This document shows, piece by piece, positions 1 through 4,565 of a DNA stretch of 5,235 nucleotides. A program made the position numbers and the translations under genes. The stretch's first letter is position 1, and the number at the start of each line of letters is the position of its first letter. Below the pieces are notes generated by a model. That model was not told where the DNA came from. It worked only from the letters and a program-made list of their open reading frames with translations, and did not search any database. Origin of the DNA: Patulibacter sp. (GTDB taxonomy: Bacteria; Actinomycetota; Thermoleophilia; Solirubrobacterales; Solirubrobacteraceae); contig JALRCL010000912.1 in the NCBI GenBank assembly GCA_023268575.1, positions 1 to 5,235 on the forward strand, given 5' to 3'.

Positions 1-1
1 C

Positions 2-541
2 GTGCGCCACTGCGGCGCCTGCCGCGCCACGCTGCGCGCCCGGCGCGAGACCAACGCCGGCATCACCGTGCTGGTGCCCGTGGCCGTGGTGGGCACCGTG
101 GCCGCCGGCCTCGCGGTGCCCGACCCCAGCCCCGCCCTGAACATCGTCGAGCGCAGCACCGCGCGCATGGCCGTGACCGTGGGCCAGGCCTGGCAGGCCA
201 TGCTCGACCTCCCCTCGCTCACCGGCGCCCGCATGGGCGTGGGGGCGGTGGCCATCACGGTGGCGGGATTCGCCGGCGTGCCCATCGTGGCCAAGACCGT
301 CAACGACGGCCAGCGCGAGTCGACCCAGCCGGTGCCTGCGCAGGTGCGCACCGTGGCCGACGCCTCAGCGGGTGGCACGGCCGGCAGCGTGGCGCCGGGC
401 AGCACAGCACCCGGCAGCACCGCCGCCCCGGGCACGGCGGCCGCCACCAGCGCGGCGCAGGCCGACGCCATCGCCGAGATGGAGCGCCTGCGCGCCCAGG
501 CCGAGCAGCGGCTCCGGGCGGCCGAGGCGAAGGCGCGCCGC
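2..541 (+). CDS. 3' part of a sigma-factor-like gene with CxxC motif and membrane/coiled-coil tail (5' partial, true end undefined)
   Basis: The reading frame is open from the left edge, so the N-terminus lies outside the window. Numbered from base 2, it shows HCGAC at residues 3-7 (a CxxC pair, zinc-finger-like), a hydrophobic run at about 21-40, a second hydrophobic run at about 78-98, a low-complexity Ala/Gly/Ser/Thr/Pro linker at about 119-153, and a heptad-like charged helix at about 155-180 (MERLRAQAEQ and following). From memory, sigma-70-family factors of Thermoleophilia often end in a CxxC stretch followed by one or two hydrophobic segments, and that is the basis of the call; no sigma-2 or sigma-4 region is visible. 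An anti-sigma or other membrane protein is the alternative. Valine is almost always GTG here (18 GTG to 2 GTC by hand count), unlike the rest of the window. No stop follows in this frame until 2734, deep in another gene; the end at 541 is where gene-like content gives way to antisense of the TetR gene. Confidence 0.5.
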
Positions 542-1138
542 GACCCGGGCCGCCTCATCGGCCGGGACGCCGAGGGCGAGCAGGCTGCGCTCGGCGAGCT
601 CGCGCCCCGGCTCGCGACCGACGTCGCGCCCGTCGATGATCGCGCGGACGAGGGCGAGCGCTCCGCCGGTGATCGCCACGACGCTGAGCTCGACCGAGCC
701 GACGGTGAAGCGGCCGTGCTCGACCCCCCGCTCGACCGCGAGCCGCGCCGCGGGATGGACGGAGGAGACGAACACCGCGTCCCCCGCGCTGAGGTTCACG
801 AGCAGCCGAGCCAGCAGCTCGTCCTCGCGGGCGAGCTCGACGAACCGGCGGATCGCGCGCGCGGCGATCGCCACGTCGTCGTCGGCGGTCGCCGCGTCCC
901 CCTCCGCCAGCGAGGCGGCCAGCGCGGTGAGGGTCTCGCGCGCGACGGCGTCGACGATCTCCTCCTTGCTCGCGAAGTAGTTGTAGAAGGAGCCCAACGC
1001 GACGTCGGCGCGCGCGGTGATGTCGCTGATGCGGAGGTCGGCCGTGCCGCCCTCGGCGATGAGCGCGGCGGTGGCGTCGAGCAGGTTGCGGAACGTCCGC
1101 TCGCGCTTGCGGGCCCGCCGACTCGGGGGTTCGGACAC
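365..1138 (-). CDS. TetR-family transcriptional regulator with abnormal C-terminal read-through
   Basis: This is a one-component repressor-type protein that probably controls the divergent membrane-protein operon and itself. The TetR N-terminal helix-turn-helix spans about residues 15-65: LLDATAALIAEGG, then ISDITARADVALGSFYNYF and SKEEIVDAV, a textbook TetR recognition helix and following segment. Residues 70-200 are the helical ligand and dimer domain, which is not conserved enough to name an effector. I chose the GTG at 1138-1136 because GGAG in the sequence AGTGGAGACACC lies just upstream; the longer frame from GTG 1186 would add 16 residues and run through the operator. TetR proteins usually end near 190-220 residues. 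Here the frame continues to 257, and everything beyond about residue 200 is antisense of the neighbouring sigma-like gene, so the native C-terminus is probably missing. The family call is firm; the 3' end is not. Confidence 0.85.
   Translation of the reverse strand: MSEPPSRRARKRERTFRNLLDATAALIAEGGTADLRISDITARADVALGSFYNYFASKEEIVDAVARETLTALAASLAEGDAATADDDVAIAARAIRRFVELAREDELLARLLVNLSAGDAVFVSSVHPAARLAVERGVEHGRFTVGSVELSVVAITGGALALVRAIIDGRDVGREPGRELAERSLLALGVPADEAARVAARLRLGRPEPLLGLGAQALHLGDGVGLRRAGGGRRARGGGAAGCCAARRHAAGRATR
490..545. other. Putative chimeric or rearranged junction between two sequence blocks
   Basis: Two genes meet tail to tail here and neither has its own stop codon. The plus-strand sigma-like frame reads straight into the antisense of the TetR gene. 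The minus-strand TetR frame reads past a normal TetR C-terminus (about residue 200, near base 540) into the antisense of the sigma-like gene, stopping only at 365. Codon preference also changes across this point: GTG and GCC dominate to the left, GTC and GCG become common to the right. The exact breakpoint cannot be fixed by eye. It may be an assembly join or a real rearrangement. Confidence 0.45.
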
Positions 1139-1147
1139 GGTGTCTCC
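1131..1147. promoter_or_regulatory. Candidate TetR operator, degenerate copy over the tetR start codon
   Basis: The sequence reads TCGGACA-CGG-TGTCTCC. It matches the perfect palindrome at 1189-1205 in all 7 left-arm positions and 4 of 7 right-arm positions, with the same 3-base spacer. It covers the GTG start (1136-1138) and part of the ribosome-binding site of the TetR gene, a suitable place for autorepression. Function is inferred from position and similarity only. Confidence 0.4.
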
Positions 1148-1161
1148 ACTTCCAAGCACGA

Positions 1162-1183
1162 CGAGAATAATGCTAGATTCTCG
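1162..1183. promoter_or_regulatory. Inverted repeat CGAGAAT-N8-ATTCTCG, candidate operator over an AT-rich promoter patch
   Basis: Seven-base perfect arms, CGAGAAT (1162-1168) and ATTCTCG (1177-1183), are separated by AATGCTAG. The 22-base span suits a TetR dimer. This is the clearest AT-rich patch in this control region, so it probably overlaps a promoter; on the minus strand CATTAT within it is a possible -10 for tetR, but I see no convincing -35 partner. It differs in sequence from the TCGGACA-type sites, so two regulators could act here. The arms are also found within the longest tetR frame, but that upstream start is not favoured. Confidence 0.5.
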
Positions 1184-1185
1184 CA

Positions 1186-1208
1186 CGGTCGGACAGGGTG
1201 TCCGACCG
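1186..1208. promoter_or_regulatory. Perfect 23-base palindrome (10-base arms), candidate TetR operator
   Basis: The arms CGGTCGGACA (1186-1195) and TGTCCGACCG (1199-1208) are exact reverse complements around a GGG spacer. Position between the divergent tetR and membrane-protein operon points to an operator. Its 17-base core TCGGACA-N3-TGTCCGA recurs in degenerate form at 1131-1147 and in the mce control region at 4382-4398 and 4403-4419. A transcript hairpin is the alternative, but a 3-base loop followed by no T-run does not look like a terminator. Confidence 0.6.
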
Positions 1209-1257
1209 ACCCGTCCCGGAAGCGTCCGGACCGCGCGTCGTCGAGATCGGAACCTGC

Positions 1258-1323
1258 ATGTCGTCCTTCACGAACCCCGTCTTCGCCCCGGCCGAGGAGC
1301 CCGGCGACGGGGGTCGTCGATGA
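1258..1323 (+). CDS. Possible 21-codon leader ORF coupled to the membrane-protein operon
   Basis: ATG at 1258 opens a frame of 21 codons (beginning MSSFTNPVFAPAEEP, ending GGRR) that stops at TGA 1321-1323 and overlaps the next ATG (1320) as ATGA. The upstream ribosome-binding site is weak (GAGATCGG, with about 7 bases before the ATG). I recognise no homologue. It could be a leader peptide that feeds ribosomes to the next start, a small membrane-associated protein (unlikely, as it has no hydrophobic helix), or chance in GC-rich DNA where open frames are common. The twin arrangement at 4500-4565, also 21 codons and also ATGA-coupled, is the main reason to list it. Confidence 0.35.
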   Translation: MSSFTNPVFAPAEEPGDGGRR

Positions 1324-2147
1324 CGTCGTCGGTCGGCGCGCCCCCGCTGGACCGGGACGCATACCTGCGCGACGTGACCCTCAAGCACCGCGTGCAGCAG
1401 GTCGGCGCCTGGTGCGGCGTCGGGTTCGTCGTCCTGCTCTTCGGCGGGTGGGGGCTGCTGGGCAACTTCATCCCGATGGTGCCGCCGTCCGGGACCCCGG
1501 AGGAGGTCGCCCGGATCTACGCCCACCACGCCGATCTGCGGCGCGTGGGGCTGCTGCTCGGCATGGTCGGGATCTTCCTGACGATCCCGTTCTACTTCGC
1601 CATCAGCATGCAGATGCGGCGCAGCGAGCCGCGCACCCCGGTGCTGGCGATGCTGCAGTTCGCGTCGGGGATCCTCGTGACCGTCGTGCTGATGATCCCG
1701 ATGCTGCTCTTCCTCGGGGGGTCGTTCCGCCCGGAGCGGACGCCGGAGCTCACCCAGCTCGTCAACGAGCTCTCCTACCTCATGCTCATCCTGCCCTGGC
1801 CGCCGATCATCGGGCAGCTCGTGGCGCTCTCGGTGGCGACGTTCGCCGACCGTCGCCCCCGGCCGGTGTTCCCGCGCTGGTCGGCGTACATGAACCTGTG
1901 GATCGCGGTGCTGCTGACGCCGGCGAGCCTCATCGTCTTCTTCGAGAGCGGGCCGTTCGCCTGGAACGGGCTGCTCGGCTTCTGGATCCCCGCCGCGGTG
2001 TTCGGCTCGTGGTACCCGGTGATGACGTGGCTCGTGCTCCGCGCCGCCCGCGAGGAGGCCGAGGAGGCCCGCCGGCACGCACCGCCCGCGGGCGTGCCGG
2101 CCGGCGATGCCGTCCCGTCGCCGGTGGGAGCGGGGGCGCTGCGATGA
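1320..2147 (+). CDS. Unrecognised six-helix membrane protein, first large gene of the oxidase-like operon
   Basis: The product is 275 residues. I do not recognise the family. Predicted membrane segments fall at about 28-50, 76-97, 107-131, 150-172, 188-208 and 216-240, after a polar N-terminus with YLRDVTLKHRVQQ. Between helices 1 and 2 is a periplasm-like loop PPSGTPEEVARIYAHHADLRR, which loosely recalls small polytopic DUF4386-type proteins, but this is only an impression. The tail from about 242 is charged, then Pro/Ala-rich, and probably cytoplasmic. I start at ATG 1320 because the codons before it lack membrane-protein character, GGGGG lies 6 bases upstream, and the start overlaps the 1258-1323 ORF. 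Its stop overlaps the start of the subunit III-like gene (ATGA at 2144-2147), so the two are translationally coupled and probably work together in the membrane. No metal- or heme-ligand pattern is evident. Confidence 0.8.
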   Translation: MTSSVGAPPLDRDAYLRDVTLKHRVQQVGAWCGVGFVVLLFGGWGLLGNFIPMVPPSGTPEEVARIYAHHADLRRVGLLLGMVGIFLTIPFYFAISMQMRRSEPRTPVLAMLQFASGILVTVVLMIPMLLFLGGSFRPERTPELTQLVNELSYLMLILPWPPIIGQLVALSVATFADRRPRPVFPRWSAYMNLWIAVLLTPASLIVFFESGPFAWNGLLGFWIPAAVFGSWYPVMTWLVLRAAREEAEEARRHAPPAGVPAGDAVPSPVGAGALR

Positions 2148-2734
2148 GCGCGCCCGCCCTGCGGCGCGACCGCGACGCCGAGCGCCGGGTCCCAGGCGAA
2201 CCGGGGATCTGGCTCGTCGTCGTCGGAGACCTCCTGATCTTCGGCGTCCTGTTCGGGATGTTCCTCCACTACCGCGCGGAGCAGCCCGAGCTGTTCGCCG
2301 CGTCCCAGCGCGAGCTGACGCCGGCGTTCGGGTTCGTCAACACCCTCGTGCTGCTCGGCAGCTCGCTCGCCGTCGTGGCCGCGGTGAACGCGGTCCGGCT
2401 CGGCCGGTCGCTCGCCGCGAGCCGCGCGCTGCTCGCGGCGATGCTCTTGGGTGGGACGTTCGTCGTGCTGAAGGCCGTCGAGTGGACGACGAAGGCCCGC
2501 GCCGGGATCGTTCCCGATACGAACGACTTCTTCCAGCAGTACTACGTCTTCACCGGCCTGCACCTGCTGCACGTCCTCGTCGGCCTCACCGCGCTCCTCT
2601 TCGCGCGGCGGATCGCCGCCGCCGGTGCGCGGCGGCCCCAGGATCTCGCGCTGATCCAGGGCGCCGCGGTCTTTTGGCACCTCGTGGACCTCCTTTGGCT
2701 GATCCTGTTCCCGCTCGTCTACTTCGTGCACTGA
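2144..2734 (+). CDS. Heme-copper oxidase subunit III family protein (NorE-like)
   Basis: The product is 196 residues with five predicted helices (about 22-43, 63-85, 94-112, 131-154, 171-194), the short bacterial form that lacks the two extra N-terminal helices of seven-helix subunit III. Family marks are VPGEPGIW at 16-23, D29 in helix I, the conserved acidic EW at 113-114, the histidine helix TGLHLLHVLVG at 137-147, and WHLVDLLWLILFP at 178-190. In the family, subunit III supports the stability of cytochrome oxidase, while NorE acts beside nitric-oxide reductase; short length and the N-terminal PGEPGIW style favour NorE-like. No subunit I or II is seen, so its partner is unknown or encoded elsewhere. 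It overlaps its upstream neighbour and the next gene by ATGA. GGGAG at 2126-2130 is too far upstream to be ideal, so translation probably depends on coupling. The family is firm; the physiological role is not. Confidence 0.9.
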   Translation: MSAPALRRDRDAERRVPGEPGIWLVVVGDLLIFGVLFGMFLHYRAEQPELFAASQRELTPAFGFVNTLVLLGSSLAVVAAVNAVRLGRSLAASRALLAAMLLGGTFVVLKAVEWTTKARAGIVPDTNDFFQQYYVFTGLHLLHVLVGLTALLFARRIAAAGARRPQDLALIQGAAVFWHLVDLLWLILFPLVYFVH

Positions 2735-3000
2735 TGACGACGCTGCTGCCCCGCCCGGTCCTCGTGATCTGGGCGATCCTCACGCTCGCGACGGCCCTGT
2801 CCTGGTGGACGAGCGCCGACAGCGGCCTCGGCGCCCAGGCCGCCGGGACGACGATCCTCCTGATCTCGTTCGCCAAGGCCTGGCTCGTCGCCGACCACTT
2901 CATGGAGCTGCGCCACGCACCGGGACGCCTGCGTTGGGGCGTCGCCGCGCTGCTGGCCCTGCTCTGCGCGGCGCTCGTCGCCTGGTTGCTGGCGAGCTGA
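2734..3000 (+). CDS. Cytochrome c oxidase subunit IV-type small membrane protein (COX4_pro / NorF-like)
   Basis: The product is 88 residues with three predicted helices (about 7-26, 36-57 and 67-87). Helix 2 and its exit carry the family pattern, ISFAKAWLVADHFMELRHAP at 45-64 (Lys in the helix, then HFMEL-R-H-AP), typical of the prokaryotic subunit IV family and of NorF. These proteins are small accessory subunits without redox cofactors, usually encoded directly after subunit III, as here. The start ATG 2734-2736 shares its A with the TGA of the subunit III gene (2732-2734), which fixes the start and implies coupled translation. It is the last gene of the operon: 25 bases later the convergent TetR gene ends. 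Confidence 0.85.
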   Translation: MTTLLPRPVLVIWAILTLATALSWWTSADSGLGAQAAGTTILLISFAKAWLVADHFMELRHAPGRLRWGVAALLALLCAALVAWLLAS

Positions 3001-3025
3001 GCGTCGCTCGGCGCGGATCTCAGGC
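3001..3025. other. Convergent 25-base gap, no canonical terminator seen
   Basis: Only 25 bases separate the oxidase-like operon from the end of the converging TetR gene. An 11-base palindrome, GAGCG-T-CGCTC (2999-3009), overlaps the stop codon, and CTCAGG is repeated twice in tandem (3019-3030). Neither is followed by a T-run on either strand, so a Rho-independent terminator is not supported. Transcripts may end by Rho or run antisense into each other. Confidence 0.4.
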
Positions 3026-3646
3026 TCAGGCGACGTCGCGGTAGAGCGTCGCGTGGAGCATGCCGGCGAGCGCCCGCAGCCGGGTGCTGCGTCGCTCGCG
3101 CTCCAGCGTCCACAGCCCCTCGTCGTGCACCGGCTCGAGCGCGAGCACGAGCCAGCGCGACGCGACGTCGGGATCGAGCGCGGGATCGACCCAGCCGGCG
3201 CGCTGCCCGGCGGCGATGTGGGTCGCCAGGTGGCCGGCGTAGTGCCCCATCATCGCGTTGCCGAGGCCGCGCAGCTCGTCGTCGAACTCCGCGGCGTCGA
3301 AGACGGCCGCCATCACGCGGATGTGGGGGAGGTACTCCTCGACGATGTCGTCGAGGATCCGGTGCAGGTCCGCGACGGTCGGTGCGCGGTCGATCGCCCA
3401 CCACTCGTCGGCGTTGAGCGCGGTGGCCTGCATCACCTGCTGGGCCCAGTGCAGCAGGAGATCGCTCTTGTTGCGGAAGTACGCGTAGAAGAGGGTGCGC
3501 GAGAGTCCGGCCCCCTCGATCAGGCGCTGGATGCTCACGCCGCGGAAGGTCGCGCCCTCCTCCAGGAGCGACTCCATCGCGCGCAGCAGGCGCTCACCGG
3601 TCTCGACACGACGGGCGTCGCGCCCGGTGGTCGCGTCGGTGCTCAT
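3026..3646 (-). CDS. TetR-family transcriptional regulator (second gene of a coupled TetR pair)
   Basis: The product is 206 residues, the usual TetR length. The DNA-binding domain is at about 16-66: GERLLRAMESLLEEG, then VSIQRLIEGAGLSRTLFYAYF and NKSDLLLHWA. The C-terminal domain is helical with a Trp-rich start (EWW at 81-83) and a closing helix RSTRLRALAGMLHATLYR; no ligand can be read from it. The start ATG 3646-3644 overlaps the stop of the upstream TetR gene as ATGA, which fixes the start and puts both on one transcript. The pair is divergent from the YrbE gene, a common layout for TetR control of mce operons in actinobacteria, so this protein is a likely mce regulator. Which of the two binds which site cannot be told from sequence. 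Confidence 0.9.
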   Translation of the reverse strand: MSTDATTGRDARRVETGERLLRAMESLLEEGATFRGVSIQRLIEGAGLSRTLFYAYFRNKSDLLLHWAQQVMQATALNADEWWAIDRAPTVADLHRILDDIVEEYLPHIRVMAAVFDAAEFDDELRGLGNAMMGHYAGHLATHIAAGQRAGWVDPALDPDVASRWLVLALEPVHDEGLWTLERERRSTRLRALAGMLHATLYRDVA

Positions 3647-4284
3647 GCCGCGGCCTGCCGGGCGTACAGCGCGCGGTGCAGCACGCGCGCGAGCTCCCCC
3701 ACCCGGGCATCGGTCTCGTCGGCGTCGGCGGGCCAGAGGTAGAACGGCAGCGCGCGGAAGAGCACGCGGGCGATCCAGAACGCGATCTCGGCGGGGTCGC
3801 CGTCGCTCGCGGCCACGCCGTGCTGCTGCGCCCAGGCCGCGTGCGCGGCGATGTCGTCGGACACGGCGTCCACGAGCGCGCGATGGCGCTCGGCCACCGC
3901 CGCGTCGTAGGTGCGCACCTCGGAGATCGCGGCGAGCTCGGTCGCGTGCGTGCGATGGACGTCGACGATCCGCTCGACGCCGTCGAGCAGCTCGGCCTCC
4001 GAGAGGACGGCCCGCCGCGACCAGAGGGGCCGGCCCGCGTCCAGCAGCACCGGCTCGACCACGTCGAGCAGCGCGAGCATCAGCCCGCCCTTGTCGGCGA
4101 AGTGGACGTAGAAGGTCGAGCGCGAGATGCCCGCGATGGCGGCGAGGCGCGCCACCGTCAGCGAGTCGAGCGATCCGCCGTCGGCGACGTGGTCGGCGAT
4201 CGCTCGCCGGATCCGCGCGACGAGGTCCCCTCGCGCGGCGTCCCGCGCGGGATTGGGGACCTTCGTTCGTGCCGGGGCGGCCAT
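3643..4284 (-). CDS. TetR-family transcriptional regulator (first gene of a coupled TetR pair, divergent from mce)
   Basis: From ATG 4284 the product is 213 residues. The TetR helix-turn-helix lies at about 20-70: LVARIRRAIADHVADGG, then LTVARLAAIAGISRSTFYVHF and DKGGLMLALLD. A helical effector domain follows, with FWIARVLFRALPFYLWP at about 169-185. An alternative GTG start at 4311 would add nine residues (MDALASCER); I prefer 4284 because GAGCGG lies directly before it and the sequence then opens in a typical basic, disordered TetR N-terminus. Neither ribosome-binding site is strong, so the start is uncertain. Its end overlaps the second TetR gene. Two unlike TetR proteins on one transcript suggest either two effector inputs or control of two promoters. 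Confidence 0.88.
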   Translation of the reverse strand: MAAPARTKVPNPARDAARGDLVARIRRAIADHVADGGSLDSLTVARLAAIAGISRSTFYVHFADKGGLMLALLDVVEPVLLDAGRPLWSRRAVLSEAELLDGVERIVDVHRTHATELAAISEVRTYDAAVAERHRALVDAVSDDIAAHAAWAQQHGVAASDGDPAEIAFWIARVLFRALPFYLWPADADETDARVGELARVLHRALYARQAAA

Positions 4285-4381
4285 CCGCTCGCATGATGCC
4301 AGCGCGTCCACCCCCGGCGGACGACGGGCCGCGGGCGTTGCCCCCCGCCGGTCGCCCCGTTACGAGGCGGCCCTCCACCGT

Positions 4382-4398
4382 CCGGACACGCTGTCATT
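4382..4398. promoter_or_regulatory. Degenerate copy of the TCGGACA-N3-TGTCCGA site
   Basis: The sequence is CCGGACA-CGC-TGTCATT: 6 of 7 left-arm and 4 of 7 right-arm positions match the perfect palindrome at 1189-1205, with the same spacer length. It begins within an 8-base palindrome GTCCGGAC (4380-4387), a word also present in the other control region at 1224-1231. It lies exactly 21 bases, two helical turns, before the next copy, so both would face the same side of the DNA. Confidence 0.4.
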
Positions 4399-4402
4399 CC
4401 GG

Positions 4403-4419
4403 CGTTACACACTGTCCGA
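4403..4419. promoter_or_regulatory. Half-conserved copy of the TCGGACA-N3-TGTCCGA site
   Basis: The sequence is CGTTACA-CAC-TGTCCGA: the right arm is fully conserved (7 of 7) and the left arm keeps only ACA (3 of 7). It lies about 10 bases upstream of the candidate -35 of the mce promoter, a position from which a TetR dimer could hinder polymerase. Together with 4382-4398 it may form a tandem operator. Confidence 0.35.
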
Positions 4420-4428
4420 ATAAACGGG

Positions 4429-4456
4429 TAGACACCATGACCGGACGTTCTGTACT
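4429..4456 (+). promoter_or_regulatory. Candidate sigma-70-type promoter of the mce operon
   Basis: TAGACA (4429-4434, one mismatch to TTGACA) is separated by 16 bases from TGTACT (4451-4456, two mismatches to TATAAT). Transcription would start near 4463, leaving about 37 bases before the 21-codon ORF. It sits in the least GC-rich part of the 4285-4499 gap. GC-rich actinobacterial promoters are poorly defined, so this is a candidate only. Confidence 0.35.
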
Positions 4457-4467
4457 CTGTCCCGGCC

Positions 4468-4487
4468 GGAGCGCCGAGGAGCGCCGG
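4468..4487 (+). repeat. Tandem 10-base repeat in the predicted mce 5' leader
   Basis: GGAGCGCCGA (4468-4477) is followed at once by GGAGCGCCGG (4478-4487), differing in the last base. CCGGC at 4462-4466 can also pair with GCCGG at 4483-4487, ending two bases before the GGGGAG ribosome-binding site (4489-4494). It may shape the transcript leader, or be chance in GC-rich sequence. Confidence 0.4.
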
Positions 4488-4499
4488 CGGGGAGACCAC

Positions 4500-4565
4500 G
4501 TGCTGACGCGAACGTCCATGGATGCCCAGGGCTGCGGCACCCGCGCCGCGGAGGAGCGGCGATGA
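4500..4565 (+). CDS. Possible 21-codon leader ORF coupled to yrbE
   Basis: GTG at 4500 opens 21 codons (beginning MLTRTSMDAQGC, ending AAEERR) and stops at TGA 4563-4565, overlapping the yrbE ATG as ATGA. GGGGAG at 4489-4494 with a 5-base spacer is a good ribosome-binding site, better than that of the matching ORF at 1258-1323. The ORF's own last codons (GAG GAG) form the ribosome-binding site of yrbE, so a ribosome finishing here would be placed to restart. I recognise no homologue and no attenuator-type codon run. Chance remains possible. Confidence 0.4.
   Translation: MLTRTSMDAQGCGTRAAEERR

Noticed and set aside
1186..1208. Perfect palindrome as a transcription terminator hairpin
   Set aside because: It has a 3-base loop, no following T-run, and lies between divergent starts rather than after a gene, so an operator is more likely.
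1173..2078. Long minus-strand open frame opposite the six-helix membrane protein
   Set aside because: Its product is rich in Arg, Glu, His and Pro with no domain, while the plus strand encodes a clean membrane protein; this is a GC-driven antisense shadow.
2999..3030. GAGCG-T-CGCTC palindrome and CTCAGG tandem copies as a bidirectional terminator or attachment site
   Set aside because: The stem is only 5 bases with an unworkable loop and no T-run, and two 6-base copies are too short to support an attachment site.
4311..4311. GTG start for the first TetR gene at 4311
   Set aside because: It adds only nine residues without TetR character. The ATG at 4284 has GAGCGG just before it. The choice is not certain.
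3026..4378. Minus-strand 450-residue open frame that ends as the second TetR protein
   Set aside because: Its N-terminal 240 residues are an Arg/Ala-rich out-of-frame reading of the first TetR gene. The real second gene starts at 3646, with an ATGA overlap.
3495..4565. Plus-strand 356-residue frame running through both TetR genes to the yrbE start
   Set aside because: It is antisense to the TetR genes and extremely Arg-rich. Only its last 21 codons, from GTG 4500, have a plausible ribosome-binding site and are listed separately.
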